DNA of 58,139 bases, taken from contig JBMSYN010000013.1 of the NCBI GenBank assembly GCA_049426725.1, positions 1 through 58,139 on the forward strand. The letters run 5' to 3'. Source of the DNA: UBA961 sp049426725. Its GTDB lineage: Bacteria; Bacteroidota; Ignavibacteria; Kapaibacteriales; UBA961. The translations under genes were made by a program, and so were the position numbers. Shown here piece by piece: positions 16,305 to 24,916 of this stretch (position 1 is the stretch's first letter; each line of letters begins with the position of its first letter). The notes under the pieces were generated by a model. That model had not been told where the DNA came from, searched no databases, and worked only from the letters and a program-made list of their open reading frames with translations.

Positions 16305-17493
16305 GCAGCATATCCTTGCATTAATGAGTTTGATGATTGTGTTGATGCAATGTTCATTCGCAACTGCAAAAATACCTTCCGATTTATCAGATTTGAAGCA
16401 AAAAGCTGATTCTCTCAAAAGTGAAAAAGCTTTTACTGAGGCATTATCGCTTTATGATTCATTGATGATTCTCAAACCCAATCAATTTGAAATACTGGTT
16501 TCAAAAGCTGAATGTCAATCTCAAATTGGTGAAATCAATGATGCTTTGAAAACTTTTAAACTTGCCATTGAAATAGACTCTTCCAATGCTGGCTTATGGA
16601 AAAGCATTGGTGATGCCTATTTGTTTGGCAATCTACCTGAATCTGCCATTAAATCCTATGCTCGATCGATAACATTGAATTCAAGCAATTCTAAAGCATT
16701 TTCTTCTCTTGGGTCTGCATATCAGCGCTTGAACATCATTGATACGGCTGAGCTTGCATTCAAGAAAGCATTGGACATAGATTCGATGAATCATGAAGCT
16801 TGGTATAATTGGTCATTAGTGCTGAATTCGAAAGGATCCGTCGATCAAGCCATGCAATGTTTAAAGAGAGCCATTTCCGTGAAGGACAATTTTGCCCCTG
16901 CATTCAATAATTTAGGAATGCTCTATTATGGAGCAGGACTTCCCGATAGCGCACTTGCATCATTCAATGCTGCCATTCTTCTAGATAAGCAAAATCCATA
17001 TTATTATAATAATGCAGGGCTAGCATGTTTAGACTTGCGAGATACATTGGCAGCTTATAATTTCTTTAAAAATGCCTTACGATATGATTCAATGAATGTC
17101 AAAGCTTTATATAATGCCGGATTGACTTCATACTTTCTCTTGCAATATAAAGATGCAATTATTTATATCAACAGAGCATTGCAGCAACAACCTAATGTTC
17201 CAGACTATTGGTATACTTTGGGTCTTGTACATGCCTCGAACAATGAAAAACACATTGCTTCCGGGCATTGGATCAGATGCATACAACTTGATAGCACAAA
17301 TTCTAAATATAGTTATGCAATCGGTTCATTGTATGATGACAACTCTTCGGTAAAAAGAGAATATTATACTATTTCAGCAAAACTCGGAAATGAAAAAGCA
17401 AAGATCTGGCTAGATTCTCATCCCGTAAAAGTTGAAATGTCTCCTCAAGAAGAAACATCGCAGTCTAAGAAAAGCAAGAAGAAAAAGAAATGA
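16291..17493 (+). CDS. Exported tetratricopeptide-repeat protein with lysine tail
   Basis: A protein of about 400 residues with an N-terminal hydrophobic signal ('MQHILALMSLMIVLMQCSFATA') and then about ten TPR units ('SAESQSQIGEINDALKTFKL'-like repeats; 'NSSNSKAFSSLGSAYQRLN', 'APAFNNLGMLYYGAGLPDS', 'VPDYWYTLGLVHASNNEKH'). It ends in a run of lysines (SKKSKKKKK). ATGs at 16243, 16291 and 16303 are all possible; 16291 or 16303 best fits a signal peptide. The stop overlaps the DUF3592 gene as ATGA. Probably an envelope scaffold; partner unknown. Confidence 0.82.
   Translation: MVKYMQHILALMSLMIVLMQCSFATAKIPSDLSDLKQKADSLKSEKAFTEALSLYDSLMILKPNQFEILVSKAECQSQIGEINDALKTFKLAIEIDSSNAGLWKSIGDAYLFGNLPESAIKSYARSITLNSSNSKAFSSLGSAYQRLNIIDTAELAFKKALDIDSMNHEAWYNWSLVLNSKGSVDQAMQCLKRAISVKDNFAPAFNNLGMLYYGAGLPDSALASFNAAILLDKQNPYYYNNAGLACLDLRDTLAAYNFFKNALRYDSMNVKALYNAGLTSYFLLQYKDAIIYINRALQQQPNVPDYWYTLGLVHASNNEKHIASGHWIRCIQLDSTNSKYSYAIGSLYDDNSSVKREYYTISAKLGNEKAKIWLDSHPVKVEMSPQEETSQSKKSKKKKK
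16367..16374 (-). promoter_or_regulatory. -7 promoter element for the small membrane protein, inside the TPR gene
   Basis: Minus strand TATTTTTG followed by CAG, matching the TAnnTTTGC pattern. It lies 63 bases upstream of the ATG at 16304, within the signal-peptide region of the oppositely transcribed TPR gene. Confidence 0.4.
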
Positions 17494-17933
17494 TTGGCAA
17501 TGTTTTACGCGAACGATATTTTCGTGGTTCCTTGATTCCAACGATCACGCAAGTACTTTGGTTAGGTTCCCTTTTGTGCATATTCTTTGCATTTGTTTTG
17601 ATTTTTCAAGAGTTGCAACATCTTGCTGAGAGAAAATCAACAAATGGCGAAGTGATAGCATATGTTGAGTCTGAGCATACAAATCGTTTTCATCCCAAGA
17701 TTCGTTTTAGTGATGTACTTGGAAAAAGTCATGAGTTTATTGATGCAACTGGTGCCACTGCCCCTTTATATCTTGTTGGCACAATTGTTCAAGTAGATTA
17801 TCATCCGAACAATCCAAAGATTGCTGAAATGACTACTTTGTATTATCGCTGGGGAGGCACATTTGGTTTGCTTTTCATATCGACAATCTGTTGGATGTTA
17901 GGTTCACGTTTCACCTATAGAGTGCAATCATGA
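17490..17933 (+). CDS. DUF3592-like membrane protein
   Basis: 147 residues with two membrane helices (about 22-42 and 120-140) around a soluble beta-rich domain. 'STNGEVIAYVESEHTNRFHPKIRFSD' and 'LVGTIVQVDYHPNNPKIAEM' match the pattern of DUF3592 proteins, whose function is unknown. It overlaps the upstream TPR gene and the downstream mpl gene by four bases each (ATGA), so it sits inside a tightly coupled operon. Confidence 0.75.
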   Translation: MIGNVLRERYFRGSLIPTITQVLWLGSLLCIFFAFVLIFQELQHLAERKSTNGEVIAYVESEHTNRFHPKIRFSDVLGKSHEFIDATGATAPLYLVGTIVQVDYHPNNPKIAEMTTLYYRWGGTFGLLFISTICWMLGSRFTYRVQS

Positions 17934-19354
17934 AATCAATCTTTTTCATTGGTATAGCCGGCACTGCTATGGGAAATCTTGCCATTGCTCTCTCTCAGCG
18001 AGGCTTTAAGGTATATGGAAGTGATACAGGTGTCTATCCTCCAATGAGTTCAATGCTTGATCAACATTCTATTCAATATGCTCAACAATATGATAGTCAA
18101 AACATAATAAACTGTTCCCCTGACCTTGTCATTATTGGCAATGCCATCAGTAGAGGAAATCCTGAAGTTGAATATGTGATGAATAACTCTATCCCGTATA
18201 CATCAATGTCTTCCCTGATACATGATGAAATCATAGGTAAAAATGCTGCCATTGTGATTACGGGAACACATGGGAAAACGACAACAACATCATTGACTGC
18301 AACTATTTTTGATTATGCCGGACGATATCCCGGATTTGTGATTGGTGCAAAGCCGGGTAACTTTGCCTATGGATGCAGACCCATCCCGGAAGAGCAATTT
18401 CAAGCGGGAACAGGAATTTGCATTATTGAAGGTGATGAATATGATACTGCTTTCTGGGACAAAAGAAGTAAGTTTTTTCATTATCCTCCAAAAATAGCAG
18501 TCATTAATGCAATTGAATTTGACCACAGTGACATATTTGACTCAATAGATGAAATCATCAAGTCATTCAGATTATTTTTGAGATTGATACCAGCAAATGG
18601 TCTGCTCTTTTTGAATGCTGATGATTCCTGTGCTTTATCGATGCGTGAACATGCATATAGTCAATGTGAAACATTCTCTACTGCTGTCGAAGCCGATTGG
18701 GTTGCTCGTAATGTAAAGCAACAAGAAGGAATCACTATTTTTGAATATCACTATAAGCAAGAATTGATTGATACCGTTTCGATACCAATGATAGGTTTGC
18801 ATAATGTACGCAATGCCTTGGCATCAATCGCATGCGCTTATCATTCAGGAATATCCAAGGATGCCATTCGTGGAGGGCTTGAACATTTCATTCCTCCTAA
18901 AAGACGTCTCGAAGTTATTGGTCATTGGAATGGTAGAATGGTCATAGATGATTTTGCTCATCATCCAACTGCGATTAAGGAAACAGTAAGGGCATTGCGC
19001 GCTGTATATCCCGATAAAAAGATACATGCAGTTTTTGAACCTAGATCTAATACGACCACTCGCAATATATTCCAGAAAGAATTAAGCTCATGCTTTCTAG
19101 GAGTTAATTCTATTATCTTTGGTCCCATCAATAGACCAGAGCGTTTTCTCCCTTCAGAGAGACTTAATATTGATGACCTTATAGTTTCTTATGCACAAGA
19201 GAGTATTCCCGTTTATGCAATCAGTGATGATATTTCTGATTGGGGTAAACAAGCAATGATATATCTTGAAGAGTTCACACAATCTGATGATATCATCGTA
19301 CTTATGAGCAATGGGAATATTGGAAATCTAAGAGCACTTTTAATTACAGTATAA
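17930..19354 (+). CDS. mpl: UDP-N-acetylmuramate:L-alanyl-gamma-D-glutamyl-meso-diaminopimelate ligase Mpl
   Basis: Mur-ligase family enzyme that reattaches recovered murein tripeptide to UDP-MurNAc in peptidoglycan recycling. It begins 'MKSIFFIGIAGTAMGNLAIALSQRGFKVYGSD', characteristic of Mpl/MurC. The ATP site is ITGTHGKTTTTSL (near residue 110), followed by 'IIEGDEYDTAFWDKRSKFFHY', 'NAIEFDHSDIF' and 'MVIDDFAHHPTAIKETV'. The 'EGDEYDTAFWDKRSKF' stretch is the Mpl marker that separates it from MurC. 474 residues, full length. Overlaps DUF3592 as ATGA; trhO follows after 15 bases. Confidence 0.95.
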   Translation: MKSIFFIGIAGTAMGNLAIALSQRGFKVYGSDTGVYPPMSSMLDQHSIQYAQQYDSQNIINCSPDLVIIGNAISRGNPEVEYVMNNSIPYTSMSSLIHDEIIGKNAAIVITGTHGKTTTTSLTATIFDYAGRYPGFVIGAKPGNFAYGCRPIPEEQFQAGTGICIIEGDEYDTAFWDKRSKFFHYPPKIAVINAIEFDHSDIFDSIDEIIKSFRLFLRLIPANGLLFLNADDSCALSMREHAYSQCETFSTAVEADWVARNVKQQEGITIFEYHYKQELIDTVSIPMIGLHNVRNALASIACAYHSGISKDAIRGGLEHFIPPKRRLEVIGHWNGRMVIDDFAHHPTAIKETVRALRAVYPDKKIHAVFEPRSNTTTRNIFQKELSSCFLGVNSIIFGPINRPERFLPSERLNIDDLIVSYAQESIPVYAISDDISDWGKQAMIYLEEFTQSDDIIVLMSNGNIGNLRALLITV

Positions 19355-19369
19355 ACTAACTTTCATTGT

Positions 19370-20341
19370 ATGTCACAACAGTCATTACCATATCGCGTAC
19401 TACTCTATTATAAATATGTTAGAATCGAAGATCCTGTTGAGGAATCCCATAAACACAGAGAATTGTGTAATAGTTTGGGTTTGAAAGGACGTATTTTGTT
19501 TGCCCATGAAGGAATCAATGGAACAGTCTCCGGTACTATTGAAGCAACAGATGCCTATATGCAAGCCATGCATACAGATCCTCGTTTTGCTGATATGTGG
19601 TTTAAGATTGATGAAGAGGAAGATCATGTATTTCGAAAGATGTTTGTTCGCCCCAAAAAAGAGTTGGTTACATTTCGATTGGAACAAGATGTAAATCCAC
19701 TTGAAAAAACTGGCACTTATCTCAAGCCTAAAGAATGGCGTGAACTTATGGATCATCCTGATGCAGTGATTATTGATGCCAGAACTGACTATGAATGGGA
19801 TCTTGGGCATTTTGAAGGTGCTATCAGACCTCCTCTTGATTCGTTCAAGGATTTCCCTGCTTGGGTTCGAGAAAATCTCGCTTCATTAAAGGACAAAAAA
19901 GTCATGACTTATTGCACTGGTGGCATTCGCTGTGAAAAATTCTCAGCGTTCTTGCTTCAGGAGGGTTTTCAGGATGTCTATCAATTGCATGGCGGTATTG
20001 TAACGTATGGTAAAGATCCGGAAGTAAAAGGTGATAAATTTGAAGGAATGTGTTATGTATTTGATGAGCGAGTTTCCGTCCCCGTCAATCATACTGAGCA
20101 TGCTCATTTAGTTTCAAATTGCGTGATATGTGGAACGCCAACTGATTGGTATGTCAACTGTGGAAACTTTGATTGCCATAGGCAGCATTTTCAATGTCCG
20201 GAATGCGTGGAGAAAACACAATGTTCATGCTCACCAGCATGCCAAGAATCCCCTAGACATGAATATAAAGAGCCCTATGCACAAAAATTCATGGCTTATA
20301 AAAGAGTGCCACGCAGAAACCAGAGTGCCGCTGAAAAATAA
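19370..20341 (+). CDS. trhO: tRNA uridine(34) hydroxylase TrhO (rhodanese family, UPF0176)
   Basis: TrhO makes 5-hydroxyuridine at the tRNA wobble position in an oxygen-dependent way. N-terminal acylphosphatase-like region ('VLLYYKYVRIEDPVEESHKHREL', 'GRILFAHEGINGTVSG'), then a rhodanese domain with the active-site loop YCTGGIRCEKF (Cys182), then a Cys-rich tail (NCVICG, NCGNFDCHRQHFQCPEC, CSCSPAC) likely binding zinc. 323 residues. Its last 46 bases overlap the 3' end of mgtE on the other strand, so both C-termini are encoded by the same DNA. Confidence 0.95.
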   Translation: MSQQSLPYRVLLYYKYVRIEDPVEESHKHRELCNSLGLKGRILFAHEGINGTVSGTIEATDAYMQAMHTDPRFADMWFKIDEEEDHVFRKMFVRPKKELVTFRLEQDVNPLEKTGTYLKPKEWRELMDHPDAVIIDARTDYEWDLGHFEGAIRPPLDSFKDFPAWVRENLASLKDKKVMTYCTGGIRCEKFSAFLLQEGFQDVYQLHGGIVTYGKDPEVKGDKFEGMCYVFDERVSVPVNHTEHAHLVSNCVICGTPTDWYVNCGNFDCHRQHFQCPECVEKTQCSCSPACQESPRHEYKEPYAQKFMAYKRVPRRNQSAAEK

Positions 20342-21675
20342 ATGATGATTCCTGTGACATCAACAAGAGTAGCAACGAATGGTGCAGATGATGTTGCCGG
20401 ATCAAATCCTAGTTTTTTCATGAGCAAAGGAAGCATTGAGCCGCTAAGTGTTCCCCACATGACAACTCCAATCAAAGAAGTGCCGATTGTCAATCCAATC
20501 TCCAATGCATGATCGCCGTATATTCCTGTTGCCATAGACCAAAGCATGATGCGGAAAAAACCAATAAAGCCAAGAATACATCCAAGTAATAACCCTGATA
20601 GAAATTCCCTTTGAAGAACAAACCACCAATCTTTCAATCCAATTTCATTAATGGAAATTGCACGTACAATGAGAGTTGCAGCCTGTGAACCGGAATTTCC
20701 CCCACTGGAGATAATCAGTGGTAAAAATAAAGACAAGATCACCGCTTTATCCAATTCTTGCTCAAAATAAGCCAATGCAGTAGCTGTTAACATTTCTCCC
20801 AAGAACAATAAAATCAACCAACCGGCTCTTTTTTTTACCATTGCAATCAATGCAGTGGCATCATATGGCTTTTCAAGTGCCTCCATACCTCCAAATTTCT
20901 GGAAGTCTTCCGTTGCCTCTTCTTCTTGGATGTCCATTACATCATCGAATGTGACAATGCCAATCAACACGCCGGCGGAATCAATAACAGGTAATTCAGA
21001 TATGTCATATTTCTCCATAACTTGGACGGCTGATTCTTGATCTTCGAATGCCGACAAAGACACAACGCTTCCATCCATCAATGTGGAAATTTTCGCTTCG
21101 GGTTCTGAAAATATAAAAGAGCGCAATGGAATGTCATCTTGTAAGCAACCACGAGAATCTGTGATATAAATGCGATTGATCGATTCGCTTTTCTTACCAT
21201 GTGTACGGATATACGATAATCCTTCTGAAACAGACCATTCTGCTCTTACAGATACAAAGTCAACAGTCATCAATCGACCAATGCTCTGTTCAGGATAACC
21301 AAGAAGAAATCGTGCTTCCTTTAAATCTTCGGGGCTTAGCAATGACAATAATCTTTGTGTCATTTCAGCGGGTAATTCTTCAAGCAGGGTTGTTCTATCA
21401 TCAGGAGAAAGCGCTGAGAGCAATTCTCTGGTTTCATGATTTGTCAATACTTCAAGCAATGCATCCTGATCATCCGTTTCCATGTAGGAAAATAATTCTG
21501 ATGATAATTCTCTATCCAAGGATTTGAACAATAATACCCTGTCACCCGGCTCAAGATCGAGAAGTAGATCTGCGATTTCGGGTGCCGACCAAGAGGACAA
21601 TACTTCGCGCAATGCAAACCAATTTCTGGTTGCAATGAGGTCCTGAATATCGGGTTTGAGTAATTCTTTGAGCAT
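20296..21675 (-). CDS. mgtE: Magnesium transporter MgtE
   Basis: Mg2+-gated Mg2+ channel/transporter of the inner membrane. It has the N-terminal MgtE superhelical domain (about 1-130, 'LLLDLEPGDRVLLFKSLD', 'LLSALSPDDRTTLLEELP'), a CBS pair (about 135-260, 'YDISELPVIDSAGVLIGIVTFDD'), a linker helix and a five-helix membrane domain with 'SSGGNSGSQAATLIVRAIS'. 459 residues, normal. The end 'FLRGTLL' overlaps trhO by 46 bases tail to tail. A TATTTTG promoter-like element lies about 25 bases upstream. Confidence 0.96.
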   Translation of the reverse strand: MLKELLKPDIQDLIATRNWFALREVLSSWSAPEIADLLLDLEPGDRVLLFKSLDRELSSELFSYMETDDQDALLEVLTNHETRELLSALSPDDRTTLLEELPAEMTQRLLSLLSPEDLKEARFLLGYPEQSIGRLMTVDFVSVRAEWSVSEGLSYIRTHGKKSESINRIYITDSRGCLQDDIPLRSFIFSEPEAKISTLMDGSVVSLSAFEDQESAVQVMEKYDISELPVIDSAGVLIGIVTFDDVMDIQEEEATEDFQKFGGMEALEKPYDATALIAMVKKRAGWLILLFLGEMLTATALAYFEQELDKAVILSLFLPLIISSGGNSGSQAATLIVRAISINEIGLKDWWFVLQREFLSGLLLGCILGFIGFFRIMLWSMATGIYGDHALEIGLTIGTSLIGVVMWGTLSGSMLPLLMKKLGFDPATSSAPFVATLVDVTGIIIYFSAALWFLRGTLL

Positions 21676-21697
21676 GGCAAATCACAATGATATGCTG

Positions 21698-21704
21698 CAA
21701 AATA
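21698..21704 (-). promoter_or_regulatory. Possible -7 promoter element for mgtE
   Basis: Minus strand TATTTTG followed by CAG, one T short of the TAnnTTTG motif but otherwise like the other sites. It lies in the 52-base gap between the ABC-F gene and mgtE. Confidence 0.3.
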
Positions 21705-21727
21705 CGGAGTTATCCCCAGATTGCTAC

Positions 21728-23608
21728 TTATTTCTCGGAAAGTTCAAGCCATCTATCCATGGCTTTATCCAATTCAGATTGTATCATGGCTTGCTTTTTA
21801 GACAGATCTTCGAATGCCTTAAAATCTTGAGCCGGTGTTTGTTCCAGGATTGTATGTAGCTCAGTAAGTTCGATTTCTTTTTGAGGAATGAGTTGCTCTA
21901 ATGCCTCAAATTCTCTTTTTTCATTAAATGACAAACCTTTCTTCTTTGCTGCTGTTTGTCTTGTTGGAGATTCCTTTTGAACATGTACTTGTATTGCCTG
22001 TTGCTTTGATTTCTGCTCTGTTTTTTCGAGATATGCGGAATAATTTCCGGGATATTCCTTTATGATATCTCCCTCAAAAGCATAAATCGTCTCCACCGTT
22101 CTATCCAAGAATGAACGATCATGAGAAACAATAAGCAAGACTCCTTTAAAGTGCTCAAGATATTCCTCCAATGCAGATAAAGTCGCTATATCGAAATCAT
22201 TCGTTGGTTCATCAAACATTAATACATTGGGATTACTCATCAAAGTCATCAACATTGCCAAACGTCTTTTTTCACCACCTGATAGCGTATGAACAAATGA
22301 ATGATGTTGTTTAGGAGGAAATTGAAAACGATCGAGTAATTCTTTCGCTGTGATATAGCGGTCCTTTCCTATGCCTGTATCAATATACTCAGCAATCTCT
22401 CGCAAATTCCCTATCACTGTCAATTGTTCTTTGAGTGTTTTGACTTCTTGATCAAAATAACCGATGCTAACTGTATCTCCTATTGTTACATATCCGGTAT
22501 CTGGCACTACTCTACCGCTCAAGACATTCAATAAAGTAGATTTGCCAGCACCATTCGGACCAATGACGCCAATTCTATCTCCTGGTGCTGCTCTATAAGT
22601 AAAGTTTTTAAATAGTGTAGAGTCCCCAATTCTTTTTGAAATATCGATTGCATCAATCAATTTTCCACCAAGAAATTTATTCCCTATTTCTATTTTGATA
22701 TTACGGATTTCAACTAGCTCGGGTTTCTCTTGCATTTTTGAAATCCAATCTATTCGACTTTTTTGTTTTGTTCTTCGAGCTTTTGCACCTTTTTGCAACC
22801 AAGCAAGTTCTCTTCTTAGTGTATTTCTATCATGCTCAGCGGTTGATTCCTCAATTGCTACTCTTTGTTCTTTTTTAAGCAAATAGTCTTCAAAATTTCC
22901 TTCATAAGTGAATAATGATTGCTTGTCGAGTTCAATGATTTTTGAAGAGACGGCATCGAGAAAATATCTGTCATGAGTTACAAGCAATATGGCTTTTGAA
23001 TATTCACTCAAGTGATCTTGAAGCCATTGAACAGAGTTGGCATCCAAATGGTTGGTTGGTTCATCCAAAATCAACAAATCCGGTTCTGACAATAAAGCTT
23101 TTGCTAGAGCCACTCTTTTCTTCTGTCCACCTGACAGTGTATCTACAAATGCGTGAACTTGTTCAATTCCCAATTTTGTTAGAAGTGTGATGGCTTGATT
23201 ATCCAATGTCCAGCCATTCAAGGCATCAATGCGTAGAGACAATTCATGAATTGCTTCAGCTATATCAGATTCGGTATCTTGGTCAGTGCACAATGCTCTA
23301 TGTTGTTCTAGTAGATCAACTATTTCAGGCTTACCCGACATTACGGCTTCGAGACATGTTTCATGCAATTCAAATTGTGGTAATTGAGGTAAATAGACAA
23401 TTTGCACATCTTTGCCTCTGGTGACTATTCCTTCATCGGGTTCATCAATACCTGCAATGATCTTTAGAAGTGAACTTTTCCCAACTCCATTCTTACCAAT
23501 GATTCCAATTCTTTCTCCTTCCATAATGCCCAGTGCAATGGAGGTAAAGAGTGTTTTCTCATGGTATGATTTGCTGAGTGAATGAGCCGAAAAGATATTC
23601 TTAGCCAT
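21728..23608 (-). CDS. ABC-F family ATPase (Uup-like)
   Basis: Soluble protein with two ABC ATPase domains and no membrane part; ABC-F proteins act on ribosomes, and Uup-type members also affect transposon excision and ribosome assembly. First domain: Walker A GIIGKNGVGKSSLL, signature LSGGQKKR, Walker B LLILDEPTNHLD. Second: GVIGPNGAGKSTLL, LSGGEKRR, LMFDEPTNDFD. The C-terminal ~90 residues form a charged coiled coil ('FEALEQLIPQKEIELTELHTIL'), as in Uup. The ATG at 23608 has GGAT six bases upstream and overlaps the flavoprotein stop by eight bases. About 626 residues; an upstream ATG at 23674 is unlikely. Confidence 0.93.
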   Translation of the reverse strand: MAKNIFSAHSLSKSYHEKTLFTSIALGIMEGERIGIIGKNGVGKSSLLKIIAGIDEPDEGIVTRGKDVQIVYLPQLPQFELHETCLEAVMSGKPEIVDLLEQHRALCTDQDTESDIAEAIHELSLRIDALNGWTLDNQAITLLTKLGIEQVHAFVDTLSGGQKKRVALAKALLSEPDLLILDEPTNHLDANSVQWLQDHLSEYSKAILLVTHDRYFLDAVSSKIIELDKQSLFTYEGNFEDYLLKKEQRVAIEESTAEHDRNTLRRELAWLQKGAKARRTKQKSRIDWISKMQEKPELVEIRNIKIEIGNKFLGGKLIDAIDISKRIGDSTLFKNFTYRAAPGDRIGVIGPNGAGKSTLLNVLSGRVVPDTGYVTIGDTVSIGYFDQEVKTLKEQLTVIGNLREIAEYIDTGIGKDRYITAKELLDRFQFPPKQHHSFVHTLSGGEKRRLAMLMTLMSNPNVLMFDEPTNDFDIATLSALEEYLEHFKGVLLIVSHDRSFLDRTVETIYAFEGDIIKEYPGNYSAYLEKTEQKSKQQAIQVHVQKESPTRQTAAKKKGLSFNEKREFEALEQLIPQKEIELTELHTILEQTPAQDFKAFEDLSKKQAMIQSELDKAMDRWLELSEK

Positions 23609-24785
23609 GATTATCCATGAGTGATTGTGCAACTGCATGCGCTGATGACCATGCCCATTGAAAATTATAACCACCTAAATGACCGGTGACATCAACGACT
23701 TCTCCAATGAAATAGAGATTTGGAATGATATTTGACATCATTGTCTTCGAGGATAATTCTTTTGTATTAATGCCACCCGCTGTAACTTCCGCCTTTGCAT
23801 ATCCTTCATTTCCTTGAATGATTGGAGACCAATCCCGCAATTCATCCAGGAATGATTGTATTCTTTTACTACCATAATGTCCAATTGTATCTGTTTGATT
23901 ATGGGTCTCTGTCCAGAGATCAGCAAAACGTTTTGGTACATATTGTCCCAACAATGTTTTCCATTCACTTTTGGGTGATACATCTTCTAATGAACATTCA
24001 TCTAATGCTGGTAATAAGTTTATCTTGATTGGGGATTTGCTACTTATATAAGAGGATGCTTGTAGTATCGCTGGACCGCTTAATCCTTTATGCGTGAAAA
24101 GCATTGATTCTCGAAAAATAGGGCCATTCATTGTAGAAGCTTCAATCGGCAATGAAACACCCGCTATGGTGGCACATGGAAATTCTTCTTTTTCAATAGT
24201 CAATGGAACCAGTGCAGGTCTTGTATCTATGATTGAATGACCAAACTGCTTTGCCAGCGTATATCCAAAATTAGATGCTCCCAGTGAAGGTATTGACAAT
24301 CCTCCAGTGGCGATGATTAAGTGTCTAGCAGAAAATATTCCTTTATTTGTTTCCACATGAAATAATTCATTTCTACTTACAGAGTTGATCAATACTCCAT
24401 AAGATATATCTGTGTAATTTGAATCACATTCAGAAAGCAGCATGTCTATCACTTGCTGAGATGATCCATCACAGAATAATTGCCCCAATGTTTTTTCATG
24501 ATATGAAATATTGTATGATTCAATGAGCCGAATGAAATCATCTGGTGTGTATCGAGAAAGGGCTGAAACTGCATAATGTGGATTATCCGAAATAAAATGT
24601 TGAGCTTTTACAATTCTATTTGTAAAATTACAACGCCCTCCACCTGATATTCGGATTTTTTTTCCCGGTTGTGTATTATGTTCAAGCAAGGATACAGATT
24701 TGCCTTGTTTGCTTATCAGTCCCGCACAAAATAATCCTGCGGCACCGGCACCGATGATAATGCAATCGCTCACGGGAAATTTCAT
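23601..24785 (-). CDS. NAD(P)/FAD-dependent oxidoreductase, HI0933/YhiN family
   Basis: Flavoprotein of unknown substrate. The FAD-binding Rossmann motif CIIIGAGAAGLFCAGLI is at the N-terminus, followed by 'PGKKIRISGGGRCNFTN', the family hallmark, 'ATGGLSIPSLGASNFGYTLA', 'LFTHKGLSGPAILQAS' and the C-terminal 'YFIGEVVDVTGHLGGYNFQWAWSSA'. About 394 residues from the ATG at 24785, which places the Rossmann motif near the N-terminus as in relatives. An upstream ATG at 24833 would put the leader across the adjacent tRNA gene and has no ribosome-binding site. Confidence 0.93.
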   Translation of the reverse strand: MKFPVSDCIIIGAGAAGLFCAGLISKQGKSVSLLEHNTQPGKKIRISGGGRCNFTNRIVKAQHFISDNPHYAVSALSRYTPDDFIRLIESYNISYHEKTLGQLFCDGSSQQVIDMLLSECDSNYTDISYGVLINSVSRNELFHVETNKGIFSARHLIIATGGLSIPSLGASNFGYTLAKQFGHSIIDTRPALVPLTIEKEEFPCATIAGVSLPIEASTMNGPIFRESMLFTHKGLSGPAILQASSYISSKSPIKINLLPALDECSLEDVSPKSEWKTLLGQYVPKRFADLWTETHNQTDTIGHYGSKRIQSFLDELRDWSPIIQGNEGYAKAEVTAGGINTKELSSKTMMSNIIPNLYFIGEVVDVTGHLGGYNFQWAWSSAHAVAQSLMDNHG

Positions 24786-24795
24786 GTTTTCGATC

Positions 24796-24825
24796 TTTGA
24801 CAAATCTATTGAACATTGTAAATTG
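24796..24825 (+). promoter_or_regulatory. Candidate promoter for tRNA-Thr
   Basis: TTTG at 24796-24799, a 19-base spacer, then TAAATTG starting at 24819. This is close to the Bacteroidota TTTG-N19-TAnnTTTG arrangement, with one T missing. A transcript would begin just before the mature tRNA at 24838. Confidence 0.35.
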
Positions 24826-24837
24826 CTATTCATCTAA

Positions 24838-24909
24838 GCCAATTTAGCTCAGTGGTAGAGCAGCTCACTCGTAATGAGCAGGTCGCCGGTTCAAGTCCGG
24901 CAATTGGCT
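24838..24909 (+). tRNA. tRNA-Thr (anticodon CGU)
   Basis: A full cloverleaf can be folded by eye. The acceptor stem is GCCAATT paired with AATTGGC, the D stem GCTC/GAGC, the anticodon stem GCTCA/TGAGC around loop CTCGTAA (anticodon CGT in DNA, reading ACG), and the T arm GCCGG-TTCAAGT-CCGGC. The discriminator base is T, and the CCA end is not encoded. 72 nt. It lies between the divergent flavoprotein gene and the convergent hydrolase gene. Confidence 0.95.
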
Positions 24910-24916
24910 CATACTA

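Noticed and set aside
21710..21718. TTATCCCCA, close to a DnaA box
   Set aside because: A single imperfect match with no cluster, no dnaA/dnaN nearby and no AT-rich unwinding region; not an origin.
24785..24833. Flavoprotein start at 24833
   Set aside because: It would run the leader across the tRNA gene, lacks a ribosome-binding site and adds residues not seen before the Rossmann motif in the family.
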